Source of the DNA: Halomarinibacterium sedimenti
GTDB lineage: Bacteria; Bacteroidota; Bacteroidia; Flavobacteriales; Flavobacteriaceae
DNA: 64,000 bases
Reading direction: 5' to 3'
Assembly (NCBI RefSeq): GCF_019312585.1
Contig: NZ_JAHWDP010000001.1
Coordinates: 682,001 to 746,000 of the forward strand
Part shown: positions 51,261 through 59,712 of the stretch, piece by piece
How the letters are laid out: the number at the start of each line of letters is the position of its first letter
Position numbering within the stretch: the first letter of the stretch is position 1
Notes under the pieces: generated by a model
What the model was told of the DNA's origin: nothing
Database searches by the model: none
What the model saw: the letters and a program-made list of their open reading frames with translations, nothing else
Made by a program: the position numbers and the translations under genes

Positions 51261-51998
51261 ATGGAACAAAAATTCGCCATAAAAGTAGATGACCTAACGG
51301 TAGCCTATGACTACAAACCTGTTTTGTGGGATATCGATTTAGCAGTCCCAGAAGGTGTTTTAATGGCAATCGTAGGACCTAACGGCGCAGGAAAATCGAC
51401 ACTTATAAAAGCAGTATTAGGTATTATTAAACCCATTGCAGGAAGTATTTCCATTTATGATAAACCCTACAAGGAACAGCGAAAATTGGTAGCCTATGTT
51501 CCTCAAAAAGGAAGCGTAGATTGGGATTTCCCAACGACAGCCATCGATGTAGTTATGATGGGTACCTACGGAAGCCTAGGCTGGATAAAGCGTCCTGGTC
51601 AGAAAGAAAAAAAGGCCGCTTTAGAGGCTTTGGAAAAAGTAGGTATGCTTCCATTTAAAAACAGACAGATTAGTCAGTTGAGCGGCGGACAACAACAGCG
51701 GGTATTTTTAGCACGAGCTTTAGTGCAAAACGCCTCCATTTATTTTATGGATGAGCCGTTTCAAGGGGTAGATGCTTCTACAGAGATTGCAATCATCAAT
51801 ATTTTAAAAGAATTACGAAAAGCGGGAAAAACCCTTGTGGTGGTACATCACGATTTACAAACGGTGCCGGAATACTTTGATTGGGTTACGTTTCTGAATG
51901 TGAAAAAGATAGCTGCGGGACCTGTAAAAGAAATTTTTAATGATGACAACCTCACCAAAACCTACGGAATTAATTATAAAGTAGCGATCAATAAATAG
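51261..51998 (+). CDS. Metal ABC transporter ATP-binding protein
   Basis: A 245-residue cytoplasmic ATPase. Walker A is GPNGAGKST, the Q-loop is [16 protein letters not shown] (typical of the Mn/Zn/Fe family), the signature is LSGGQQQR, Walker B is IYFMDEP and the H-loop is VVHHDL. It powers import through the two downstream permeases. Start and stop sit 4 and 7 bp from the neighbouring genes, so the operon is tight. Confidence 0.95.
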   Translation: MEQKFAIKVDDLTVAYDYKPVLWDIDLAVPEGVLMAIVGPNGAGKSTLIKAVLGIIKPIAGSISIYDKPYKEQRKLVAYVPQKGSVDWDFPTTAIDVVMMGTYGSLGWIKRPGQKEKKAALEALEKVGMLPFKNRQISQLSGGQQQRVFLARALVQNASIYFMDEPFQGVDASTEIAIINILKELRKAGKTLVVVHHDLQTVPEYFDWVTFLNVKKIAAGPVKEIFNDDNLTKTYGINYKVAINK

Positions 51999-52005
51999 CA
52001 TTACC

Positions 52006-53127
52006 ATGTCTATTACAGAATATTTCGAACTGGTATTTACAGACTACACCCTTCGCACCATTACGCTGGGAACTGCTGTATTAGGTGCAATTTGTGGCAT
52101 GTTAGGTAGTTTTGCCGTATTGCGAAAGCAGAGTTTGTTGGGTGATGCTATTTCACACGCTGCGTTACCGGGAATTGCTATTGCCTTTCTTATTACAGGG
52201 GCAAAGGATTCGAATGTTTTAATGCTGGGTGCCTTGGTGAGTGGCTTGATTGGCACCTTTTGGATTCGGGGGATTATAACAAAAACACACTTAAAAAGTG
52301 ATACAGCCTTAGGGTTAATTCTTTCCTTATTCTTCGGATTTGGAATGCTATTACTCACCTTTATTCAAAAACAGCCTAACGCTAATCAAGCGGGATTAGA
52401 TAAATACTTGTTTGGTCAAGCTGCCACTTTAGTTGAAAAAGACGTCACTATTATGGTTATTGTCACTGGGATATGTCTAATAGTATTGTTGCTCTTTTGG
52501 AAGGAGTTTAAAATTCTCCTTTTTGATGCCGATTATACCAAAACCTTGGGCTTCAACACAAAATTTATTGATATACTCATTACCTTTTTTATTGTTTTAG
52601 CCATTGTGTTAGGCTTACAAACGGTTGGAGTTGTTTTAATGAGTGCTTTGCTTTTGGCTCCAGCGGCAGCGGCTCGTCAATGGACCAATAGCCTAAAAGT
52701 GATGATTATTTTAGCCGCGATTTTTGGTGCTTTTTCTGGTGTTTTGGGCACAGCGATAAGCGCAAGTGACAACAACCTTTCAACAGGTCCAGTGATTGTG
52801 TTGGTGGCAGGGGTTTTTGTTTTGTTTTCCTTTATTTTTTCACCCGAAAGAGGTATTCTTTTTCGAGAAATTCGTTTCAGAAAAAACAGAAATGACCTTC
52901 AACTCAAAAAGACACTTCAATTTATGTATGGCATTGCTAAAACACACGAAAACATTTCGCACCCACACGCCATTCGAATACTAAACAACTTCCAAGGCTT
53001 TACGAAAGGGTCGTTAAGAACGATGGAAGAGAAAGAATGGATTCAGCTTAAAGGTCAAGAATGGTCTTTGACATCTGTTGGTTTTGAAGAAGCCAAAAAT
53101 CTATTTAATCAGCAAAAAAATGACTAA
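52006..53127 (+). CDS. Metal ABC transporter permease with C-terminal winged-helix-like tail (first)
   Basis: A 373-residue ABC-3 family permease. Residues about 15-285 hold eight or nine helices with the family motifs LLGDAISHAALPGIAIAF and VGVVLMSALLLAPAAAARQW. After the membrane part, an extra 80-90 residues form a soluble tail: LKKTLQFMYGIAKTHENIS, HPHAIRILNNFQGFTKGSLR, MEEKEWIQLKGQEWSLTSVG. This reads as helix-turn-helix plus wing, as in DtxR-like domains. Permease-repressor fusions such as chlamydial YtgCR are known. It overlaps the second permease by 8 bp. Confidence 0.9.
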   Translation: MSITEYFELVFTDYTLRTITLGTAVLGAICGMLGSFAVLRKQSLLGDAISHAALPGIAIAFLITGAKDSNVLMLGALVSGLIGTFWIRGIITKTHLKSDTALGLILSLFFGFGMLLLTFIQKQPNANQAGLDKYLFGQAATLVEKDVTIMVIVTGICLIVLLLFWKEFKILLFDADYTKTLGFNTKFIDILITFFIVLAIVLGLQTVGVVLMSALLLAPAAAARQWTNSLKVMIILAAIFGAFSGVLGTAISASDNNLSTGPVIVLVAGVFVLFSFIFSPERGILFREIRFRKNRNDLQLKKTLQFMYGIAKTHENISHPHAIRILNNFQGFTKGSLRTMEEKEWIQLKGQEWSLTSVGFEEAKNLFNQQKND

Positions 53128-54280
53128 CCCACAAATTGAAATACAGTTAATTGGAGTGGTTGTCGCAATGGCCTGTGCCATTCCTGGGGTGTTTTTGGTA
53201 TTGCGAAAAATGTCATTAATAAGCGATGCTATTAGTCATTCCATTCTACCGGGTATTGTGATAGGTTTTTTTATTACCCAAGATCTCAATTCACCTTTAT
53301 TAATATTATTGGCTGCTTTAACTGGAGTGATAACCGTTGTTTTAGTGGAGGTAATTCAGAAAACGGGTTTAGTCAAGGAGGATACTGCCATTGGGTTGGT
53401 TTTTCCTTCACTATTTAGTATTGGGGTGATTCTCATTGCAAAAAATGCCAATGACGTACATTTGGATGTGGATGCCGTATTGCTTGGAGAGCTTGCCTTT
53501 GCTCCATTTGACAGGTTATTTATTTCAGGAATGGATATGGGGCCTAAATCTTTATGGGTTATGGGAATCATACTTATCATTACCATCCTTTTATTGTTTC
53601 TGTTTTTCAAAGAATTAAAGGTGAGCACTTTTGATAAAGGACTATCTGCCGCATTAGGATTTTCTCCTTTTGTGATGCATTACGGACTTATGTCTGTTTC
53701 TTCCATAACAGTAGTGGGTGCTTTTGATGCAGTGGGAGCCATTTTGGTGGTGGCCTTTATGATTGCCCCAGCAGCCACAGCCTATTTATTGACAGCCAAT
53801 TTGAAAAAAATGTTACTCCTATCTATACTTTTTGGAGCATTTTCCGCCATTAGTGGGTATTGGCTAGCCCATATTCTTGATGCCTCAATTTCTGGTTCGA
53901 TGACCACTGTGTTAGGACTTCTGTTTTTTGGGGTGTATTTATTTGCCCCAAATAAGGGCTTATTGTCTGTACTATATCGTCAAAAGCAGCAAAGGACTGA
54001 AGTTTCCTTAATTACTTTTTTATTGCACTTGAATAATCATTCTGAAGAAAACGAGCGCCATATTAATCACCTCAACGAACATATCAACTGGCAAAAAGTG
54101 CGTTCAAAGACCGTAGTTGATTTGGCATTGAAGAATAATATGATAAGTATATCCAACAATATTGTTTCACTTACCGAAAAAGGTAAAGAATTTACCAATT
54201 TAGCGCTGAAATATATTATGACCAACAAAGACGAAAAGATTGAATATATGAAGGATGATTTCTTTCTTTTTAGGGGATAA
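53120..54280 (+). CDS. Metal ABC transporter permease with C-terminal winged-helix-like tail (second)
   Basis: A 386-residue ABC-3 permease; the ATG at 53120 (MTNPQIEIQLIGVVVAMACA) overlaps the first permease by 8 bp and is preferred over a start at 53078. The membrane core has MSLISDAISHSILPGIVIGF and AVGAILVVAFMIAPAATAYL. A soluble tail of about 100 residues follows: SLITFLLHLNNHSEENERHI, KVRSKTVVDLALKNNMISIS, IVSLTEKGKEFTNLALKYIM, again winged-helix-like with the LTxxG wing signature. Two different permeases with such tails suggest heterodimer assembly of the two tails on the cytoplasmic side. Confidence 0.9.
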   Translation: MTNPQIEIQLIGVVVAMACAIPGVFLVLRKMSLISDAISHSILPGIVIGFFITQDLNSPLLILLAALTGVITVVLVEVIQKTGLVKEDTAIGLVFPSLFSIGVILIAKNANDVHLDVDAVLLGELAFAPFDRLFISGMDMGPKSLWVMGIILIITILLLFLFFKELKVSTFDKGLSAALGFSPFVMHYGLMSVSSITVVGAFDAVGAILVVAFMIAPAATAYLLTANLKKMLLLSILFGAFSAISGYWLAHILDASISGSMTTVLGLLFFGVYLFAPNKGLLSVLYRQKQQRTEVSLITFLLHLNNHSEENERHINHLNEHINWQKVRSKTVVDLALKNNMISISNNIVSLTEKGKEFTNLALKYIMTNKDEKIEYMKDDFFLFRG

Positions 54281-54343
54281 AATAACTTACTGAAAGTTTT
54301 GGCATCATTTTTTCATATATTTCTAAACCAATAAAGTAATCCT

Positions 54344-54748
54344 ATGAAAAAGCTACTTTTATTATCCATACTATTCATTTCATTATCAACTATGGCTCAA
54401 AATGAAAAAGTGGAAACTCCAAAAATTGCTGTTAAAATGGAAATAGGACAAACCATTTCTTTACAAGGAGTATCCTTAACTTTTATAGATGTTATTGAAG
54501 ATTCTCGTTGTCCAAAATACACAAATTGTATCTGGGCAGGAAGAGCTGTGGTATTGGTTGAAGTTGAGGTAAATGGCAAGAAGGAACAGAAAAAGATATA
54601 CCTTGGAGAAACTCGCAATAATGAGCCAACAAGTAAAACCCTGTACTCCAAAGACGGATATTTTATTGAAGTTGTTGCTTTGAACCCCTATCCAGAAGAT
54701 GGAAAAGAAAAGGCTCCTTATACGCTTTTAGTTTGTGAAAGCATCTAA
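54344..54748 (+). CDS. Exported small protein with DSRCP / CIWAG motif, function unknown
   Basis: A 134-residue exported protein with signal peptide MKKLLLLSILFISLSTMAQ. The mature part is beta-rich and contains EDSRCPKYTNCIWAGRAVVL, where two cysteines 6 residues apart probably form a disulfide or bind a metal. The same DSRCP...CxWAG element occurs in many uncharacterised Bacteroidota proteins. It follows the second permease by 63 bp, after a plausible TTTTG...TATATTT promoter, and converges on the FeoB-associated gene with 1 bp between stops. Confidence 0.75.
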   Translation: MKKLLLLSILFISLSTMAQNEKVETPKIAVKMEIGQTISLQGVSLTFIDVIEDSRCPKYTNCIWAGRAVVLVEVEVNGKKEQKKIYLGETRNNEPTSKTLYSKDGYFIEVVALNPYPEDGKEKAPYTLLVCESI

Positions 54749-54749
54749 T

Positions 54750-54908
54750 CTAATGGCAACCACAATCTTTATCGCCGCATTTTGTTTTTCCGCCATCGAG
54801 CGTACCAAACACTTTCTTTTTATTCTCGAATATAGGATTCCACACAAATTTTTTCAGAAGAAAAAATAGTGCTATGCTAAAGGTTATAATAACTAGGATG
54901 GTTTGCAT
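54750..54908 (-). CDS. FeoB-associated Cys-rich membrane protein
   Basis: A 52-residue protein reading MQTILVIITFSIALFFLLKK for the membrane helix, then a basic linker and the tail TKCGDKDCGCH with three cysteines and a terminal His. This is the form of the FeoB-associated Cys-rich membrane protein (often listed as FeoC-like or p12-like) of Bacteroidota. It starts 12 bp downstream of feoB and ends the feoA-feoB-feoC-like operon. A role in iron handover to or from FeoB is inference. Confidence 0.85.
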   Translation of the reverse strand: MQTILVIITFSIALFFLLKKFVWNPIFENKKKVFGTLDGGKTKCGDKDCGCH

Positions 54909-54920
54909 ACTGCAAAGATA

Positions 54921-57020
54921 TTATTTTAAAAACTGATACGCACCCAAGGCAACAACATAGGCAATAGCCGACATAATTACCAATTGCCAAAAAGGCCATT
55001 TCCAACTATTAGTTTCTCTTTTTACAACGGCTAAAGTACTCATGCATTGCATCGCAAATGCGTAAAACAGCAAAAGAGAAACTCCACTCGCAAAATTAAA
55101 ACGAGGGGTGCCTAAAATTGGGTTTACCTCAGCGGCCATTCGGTTTCTAATCGTTTCTTCTTCATCACTTCCCACACTATATATAGTTGCTAAGGTTCCT
55201 ACAAATACTTCACGTGCCGCAAAAGAACTTACAATAGCAATTCCTATTTTCCAATCGTACCCTAACGGACTCACCACAGGTTCCAATCCTTTCCCAATGA
55301 TTCCTATATAGGAGTTTTCAAGTTTAAACGCTGCAACTGCTGTTTCCATTTCTTCTTCGGAAAGTAATTTTTCAGAATTTCTATTTTGTACAATTTGCTC
55401 GGCATCATTAAAATCTCCTGGTCCATAGGAAGCCAAAACCCATAATATTATGGAAATAGCCAAAATAATTTTCCCAGCCCCCAGCACAAACGACTTTGTT
55501 TTTTCAATAACGGTAATCAATACATTTTTAGGCATGGGAACCTTATAATTGGGCATTTCGATCACAAAGAAAGAACGATTTCTAATCTTTAAAATCTTAT
55601 CTAACAAATACGCAGAAAATATGGCTGAACCGAATCCTAATAAATACAAAAACATTAAAGTAAGCCCTTGCAAACTGAAAATTCCCAAAACACGCCCTTC
55701 AGGAATAATCAATGAAATGATAATAAGATACACAGGGAGTCTTGCAGAACAAGTAGTAAAAGGTGTAACTAAAATGGTAATTAATCGTTCTTTCCAGTTT
55801 TCAATGTTTCGAGTAGCCATAATAGCAGGAATGGCACAAGCAGTTCCTGAAATTAATGGCACCACACTTTTACCGCTAAGTCCAAAGCGTCGCATGACCC
55901 GATCCATTAGAAAAACCACCCTACTCATATAGCCACTTTCTTCCAATACCGAAATAAATAAAAACAAAAAGGCTATTTGCGGTATAAAAATGACTATTCC
56001 GCCTAAGCCTGGTACAATTCCTTCGGCCAAAAGATTGGTAAAATCACCGGTCGGTAGCGAGTGTTTTAACCAATCGCTTAACGAAGCAAAGGAAGAATCG
56101 ATAAAGTCCATTGGGTAGCTACTCCAATCGAAAATAGCCTGGAACATAAGGAGCATTATCGCGAAGAAAATAAAATACCCCCAAAACTTATGGGTTAACA
56201 CCCTGTCGAAACGACTGCGTAAATCTTTGGCCTTTGAGGCATCAATTTCTAGCGTTTCCTTTAGGGTTTCATTTATAAATTGATACCGCTTGATGGTTTC
56301 CTTTTGCTGAAGTCGCTTAAGATTGCTTTTAGATTCGGTTTGAAAAGAATGTACTCCTTTAAATTCATTTCTGTCTAATTTACCAAAATTTACATCTTGG
56401 GTAATGACTAGCCAAAGTTTATACAAATCTTGATTTGGAAAGGCTTTTCGAAGTCTGTCAAAATATTCTGGGGCAATCACCGATGCATCTAAACACGGCT
56501 TTGTAGAAATGTCTTTATAGTTGGAAATAAATTCTTTTAATGTTTCAAATCCTTCATTTTTTCGAGAACTAATTAAGGCTATTTTAGTTTCAAGACGCTG
56601 TTCCAATTCTGGAATCTTCACCGAAATGGCCTTGCGCTTCATTCGGTCGGCCATATTAATGGCTAAAATTGTTGGGATTCCTAAATCCTTAATCTGAGTG
56701 AAAAGGAGCAGATTTCGTTTAAGGTTTTCAATATCACAAACAACAATGGCAACGTCGGGAAAATCTTTGTCATTTTTATTGAGCAAAAGTTCAATGACTA
56801 AGTTTTCGTCAATGGAGGAAGCATTTAAACTATAGGTTCCTGGTAAATCAAGAATATGTGCCTTCTTTCCTCTTTCAAGTTTGCAAATTCCCTCTTTTTT
56901 TTCTACAGTTATCCCAGGATAATTCCCCACTTTTTGGTTGAGACCCGTAAGTCTATTAAAAACAGATGTTTTTCCAGTATTGGGATTCCCTATAAGAGCT
57001 ACATTTATCTGTTTTGCCAT
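54921..57020 (-). CDS. feoB: Ferrous iron transport protein B
   Basis: A 699-residue inner-membrane Fe2+ transporter with an N-terminal GTPase. G motifs are G1 GNPNTGKTSVFN, G2/G3 GITVEKKEG and LDLPGTYSL, and G4 ILAINMADRM. The core has Gate motifs with conserved Cys (ISGTACAIPAIMATRNI, LVTPFTTCSARLPVYLIII) and several helices up to the C-terminus (YVVALGAYQFLK). Length matches Bacteroidota FeoB. feoA starts its operon 2 bp upstream, and the Cys-rich small gene follows 12 bp downstream. Confidence 0.96.
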   Translation of the reverse strand: MAKQINVALIGNPNTGKTSVFNRLTGLNQKVGNYPGITVEKKEGICKLERGKKAHILDLPGTYSLNASSIDENLVIELLLNKNDKDFPDVAIVVCDIENLKRNLLLFTQIKDLGIPTILAINMADRMKRKAISVKIPELEQRLETKIALISSRKNEGFETLKEFISNYKDISTKPCLDASVIAPEYFDRLRKAFPNQDLYKLWLVITQDVNFGKLDRNEFKGVHSFQTESKSNLKRLQQKETIKRYQFINETLKETLEIDASKAKDLRSRFDRVLTHKFWGYFIFFAIMLLMFQAIFDWSSYPMDFIDSSFASLSDWLKHSLPTGDFTNLLAEGIVPGLGGIVIFIPQIAFLFLFISVLEESGYMSRVVFLMDRVMRRFGLSGKSVVPLISGTACAIPAIMATRNIENWKERLITILVTPFTTCSARLPVYLIIISLIIPEGRVLGIFSLQGLTLMFLYLLGFGSAIFSAYLLDKILKIRNRSFFVIEMPNYKVPMPKNVLITVIEKTKSFVLGAGKIILAISIILWVLASYGPGDFNDAEQIVQNRNSEKLLSEEEMETAVAAFKLENSYIGIIGKGLEPVVSPLGYDWKIGIAIVSSFAAREVFVGTLATIYSVGSDEEETIRNRMAAEVNPILGTPRFNFASGVSLLLFYAFAMQCMSTLAVVKRETNSWKWPFWQLVIMSAIAYVVALGAYQFLK

Positions 57021-57022
57021 AG

Positions 57023-57250
57023 TTAGGAAATCAATTCTATTTCAATTTGTAAAGCAGTTTCCTTTCTAATGGCTAAATGACTCCCATTAATATTAATGTA
57101 AAGGGGGTCGCTAAATGGCGCTAATTGTACTAAGGTCACTTCATTGCCTGGAAGACAGCCCATTTCTAAAAGTTTTAGTGGAATTAAATCGACCGAAAAC
57201 TCGGTGATTATTCCCTTTTCTCCTTTTTGAAGTGATGCAATGGTAGGCAT
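57023..57250 (-). CDS. feoA: Ferrous iron transport protein A
   Basis: A 75-residue SH3-like cytoplasmic protein of the FeoA family, needed for FeoB activity. Motifs seen are LQKGEKGIITEFSV, KLLEMGCLPGNEVTLVQLAP and GSHLAIRKETALQIEIE. It sits 2 bp upstream of feoB. The promoter region at 57259-57288 has a -7 element and a DtxR-box-like palindrome, so iron/manganese-dependent repression is likely. Confidence 0.95.
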   Translation of the reverse strand: MPTIASLQKGEKGIITEFSVDLIPLKLLEMGCLPGNEVTLVQLAPFSDPLYININGSHLAIRKETALQIEIELIS

Positions 57251-57258
57251 TGTTCTTA

Positions 57259-57288
57259 TTTAGACTGATTTTAAACAATGCAAATGTA
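57259..57288 (-). promoter_or_regulatory. feoA promoter with DtxR-box-like operator
   Basis: On the minus strand, TACATTTG (57281-57288) is an exact TAnnTTTG. Just downstream, 57259-57275 reads (plus strand) TTTAGACTGATTTTAAA, which matches 13 of the 16 core positions of the regulator operator at 48852-48869 (TTTAGACTAATCTAAA). The box would cover the transcription start site. Confidence 0.6.
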
Positions 57289-57316
57289 GGGAAAATATTG
57301 GGGTATAAAAAGGCTG

Positions 57317-57982
57317 TTATTCTTCTTTTTCAAGAATCTTTATGTCCTCAAGTAATTGTTCAATCGTTTCTGGTTTTGTACCATCGTAAAAACCCCGAAT
57401 GCGTCTTTTTTTATCTACTAGTACAAAATTTTCGGTATGAACCAAATCGTATTCATTATAAGGAACATCTTTGGCAGCTAAATAGGATTTTCTTGCCAAG
57501 TCGTAAATCTGCTTTTTATCACCCGTTACTAAGTTCCATTTACTATCGTCTACTCCTTTTTTAACAGCATATCGCTTTAATTGTGCCACAGTGTCAATTT
57601 CTGGAGTCACCGTATGTGACAATAACAAAATATCTTGCTTGTCCTTTAGTTCCTTTTGGATTTGCACCATATGATCTGTCATTACTGGGCAAATAGTTAC
57701 ACAAGTAGTAAAAAAGAAGTCAGCTATATAAATTTTATCTTTATAATATTCTTGAGTAATGGTTTCACCATTTTGATTAATCAAGCTGAAATCCCCAATG
57801 GAATGATATTTCTTTTTATACTGAAGGGTGCTATCTACCAATGATGCATTTACGTCGCTTGGTTGATAAATCTTTAGCGTTTTTTTAGGTACAAGCACCT
57901 GATAAATAGAAAAAATAATAACAACTGAAAGGACTAAGAGCACTATTCCGAAGAATTTATATTTTGAAAAAAACTGAAGCAT
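57317..57982 (-). CDS. SCO1/SenC family protein
   Basis: A 221-residue membrane-anchored thioredoxin-fold protein, usually a copper chaperone for the CuA site of cytochrome c oxidase. After an N-terminal helix (FFGIVLLVLSVVIIFSIYQVL region) the fold carries the copper motif Cx3C in FFFTTCVTICPVMTDHM. The distant His ligand is in YNEYDLVHTENFVLVD. It is upstream of feoA in the same direction (66 bp apart), with its own context; a direct link to iron transport is not evident. Confidence 0.9.
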   Translation of the reverse strand: MLQFFSKYKFFGIVLLVLSVVIIFSIYQVLVPKKTLKIYQPSDVNASLVDSTLQYKKKYHSIGDFSLINQNGETITQEYYKDKIYIADFFFTTCVTICPVMTDHMVQIQKELKDKQDILLLSHTVTPEIDTVAQLKRYAVKKGVDDSKWNLVTGDKKQIYDLARKSYLAAKDVPYNEYDLVHTENFVLVDKKRRIRGFYDGTKPETIEQLLEDIKILEKEE

Positions 57983-58104
57983 GAGATTTTAAATATAGTG
58001 CAAATTTACTCTTCAAAAAGAGAGCAAAAAAACTGTAACAGTTAAATGTTTTGTAATACTAACTGCCTATGTTTGTTTTATTTTTTTTGCAAAGAGTAAA
58101 GCAC

Positions 58105-58112
58105 TACTTTTG
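58105..58112 (+). promoter_or_regulatory. -7 promoter element of rseP
   Basis: TACTTTTG, an exact TAnnTTTG, 25 bp before the rseP ATG; a TTTTG 15 bp upstream is a somewhat close -33 candidate. Confidence 0.5.
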
Positions 58113-58137
58113 CAGTTCAATTTTTTGAAAGGAATCT

Positions 58138-59481
58138 ATGGAGTTTTTTATAAAGATATCTCAGTTTTTACTTAGTCTTTCCCTACTTATCATATTACAC
58201 GAATTTGGTCATTATTTACCAGCTCGATTGTTTAAAACCAAAGTGGAAAAATTCTTCCTCTTTTTTGACATAAAATTTGCCCTCTTTAAAAAGAAAATTG
58301 GTGAAACCGTTTATGGAATTGGATGGCTTCCTTTAGGGGGTTATGTGAAAATAGCGGGGATGATTGATGAAAGTATGGACAAGGAGCAAATGGCACAGCC
58401 TGCTCAACCTTGGGAGTTTAGAAGTAAGCCAGCTTGGCAGCGCCTAATCATTATGCTTGGGGGTGTTATTGTAAACTTTATTGTTGCCCTACTTGTGTAT
58501 ATTTTTGCTTCTTTTTACTATGGGGATACCGATATTGCCACCAATAGTTTAAAAGATGGTTATAGCGTAGAAAACCCGATTTTGAAGGAGATTGGTTTCC
58601 AAACGGGGGATAAAATAGCATCTGTAGATGGGGAAACTTATGAAAGCTTTCAAGATTTACGAAAAAGTATCATTGTAGCTAATGAAATTACTGTTTTAAG
58701 AAATGGCAAAGAAATAAGTTATCAATTGCCTGAAGACTTTTTAGGACAATTAAGCGACAGTGATGATCGCACATTGTTTCAGTTGAGGATTCCTTTCCTG
58801 GTAGGTCAGGTGGTTGACTCATCGGCCAATAAAAATGCTGGACTTAAAAAAGGAGATTATATTTCTGAAATTAATGGAGAAGCAGTCCCTTATTACGATG
58901 TCATTGTTGAAAAGCTTCAGAACTATAAAGGACAAACGGTAACCGCTACTGTTGTAAGGGAAGGCGAAACCCTTAAAATTCCTTTAAAGATTGATGAAAA
59001 TGGAAAAATGGGGATTTTCCCAGCTCAAAGCTTTAAGGTAATGGACGAGCTCGGACTTGCCAAAGTAGTTAAAAAAGAATACGGCTTTTTTGAAAGCTTT
59101 GGAGTAGGTACGAAAAAATTTGGTGCTCAAATGTCTGGTTATTGGGATCAATTAGTAAAAATATTCAACCCAAGCACTGGGGCCTATAAAGGTGTGGGAG
59201 GATTTAAAGCCATTTTTGATATTTTCCCAGATACGTGGAGTTGGGAAGCTTTTTGGAGTATTACGGCCTTTTTATCTATTATGCTTGGGGTATTAAACTT
59301 GCTCCCTATTCCAGCATTAGATGGTGGTCACGTAATGTTTTTACTTTGGGAAATGATTACAGGTAAAAAGCCCGGAGATAAGTTTATGGAGTATGCACAA
59401 ATGATTGGTTTCTTTTTATTAATTGCCTTAGTACTCTTTGCCAACGGGAATGATATTTACAGGGCCATTGCAGGGAAATAA
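58138..59481 (+). CDS. rseP: Site-2 intramembrane metalloprotease RseP
   Basis: A 447-residue zinc protease of the inner membrane that cleaves regulatory proteins within the membrane. The metal motif is HEFGH at residues 21-25 in the first helix. Two PDZ domains (about residues 130-215 and 215-300, with FQTGDKIASVDGETYE and LKKGDYISEINGEAVP) precede the conserved helix with LLPIPALDGGHVMFL (NPxPxLDG-like third zinc ligand Asp). The order and length fit RseP/S2P of Bacteroidota. A sigma/anti-sigma target is not in the window. Confidence 0.94.
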   Translation: MEFFIKISQFLLSLSLLIILHEFGHYLPARLFKTKVEKFFLFFDIKFALFKKKIGETVYGIGWLPLGGYVKIAGMIDESMDKEQMAQPAQPWEFRSKPAWQRLIIMLGGVIVNFIVALLVYIFASFYYGDTDIATNSLKDGYSVENPILKEIGFQTGDKIASVDGETYESFQDLRKSIIVANEITVLRNGKEISYQLPEDFLGQLSDSDDRTLFQLRIPFLVGQVVDSSANKNAGLKKGDYISEINGEAVPYYDVIVEKLQNYKGQTVTATVVREGETLKIPLKIDENGKMGIFPAQSFKVMDELGLAKVVKKEYGFFESFGVGTKKFGAQMSGYWDQLVKIFNPSTGAYKGVGGFKAIFDIFPDTWSWEAFWSITAFLSIMLGVLNLLPIPALDGGHVMFLLWEMITGKKPGDKFMEYAQMIGFFLLIALVLFANGNDIYRAIAGK

Positions 59482-59499
59482 AAAAAATAACCTTTCTTT

Positions 59500-59529
59500 T
59501 TTGTTCAGATAAAAAATACTTTATATTTG
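59500..59529 (+). promoter_or_regulatory. Promoter of tRNA-Asn
   Basis: TTTG (59500-59503), 18 bp, then TATATTTG (59522-59529): a near-ideal Bacteroidota promoter ending 25 bp before the tRNA. Confidence 0.8.
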
Positions 59530-59554
59530 CATCCGCTTAAAAGGAAAAATACCT

Positions 59555-59628
59555 TCCTCCTTAGCTCAGTTGGTTAGAGCATCTGACTGTTAATCAGAGG
59601 GTCCTTGGTTCGAGCCCAAGAGGAGGAG
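59555..59628 (+). tRNA. tRNA-Asn (anticodon GTT)
   Basis: A 74-nt cloverleaf: acceptor TCCTCCT/AGGAGGA, D-arm TAGCTCAGTTGGTTAGAGC, anticodon stem TCTGA/TCAGA with loop CTGTTAA and anticodon GTT at 59589-59591, T-arm CTTGG-TTCGAGC-CCAAG, discriminator G at 59628. No complete CCA is encoded. A strong promoter is upstream and a terminator downstream. Confidence 0.96.
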
Positions 59629-59634
59629 CAAAAT

Positions 59635-59667
59635 AAAAGTCTTCGCATTGCTGCGAAGACTTTTTTT
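59635..59667. terminator. Terminator after tRNA-Asn (bidirectional)
   Basis: AAAAGTCTTCGCA (59635-59647) and TGCGAAGACTTTT (59652-59664) pair perfectly over 13 bp with a TTGC loop and continue into T residues to 59667. The A-run on the other side lets it also serve the minus-strand peroxidase gene. Confidence 0.92.
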
Positions 59668-59712
59668 ATTAAATTCTTTCTATAGTTGAACTTACTTTAT
59701 CCGCTATACACT

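Noticed and set aside
55549-55932. 127-codon plus-strand frame inside feoB
   Set aside because: Antisense shadow of the conserved FeoB membrane domain, with no start context or recognisable product.
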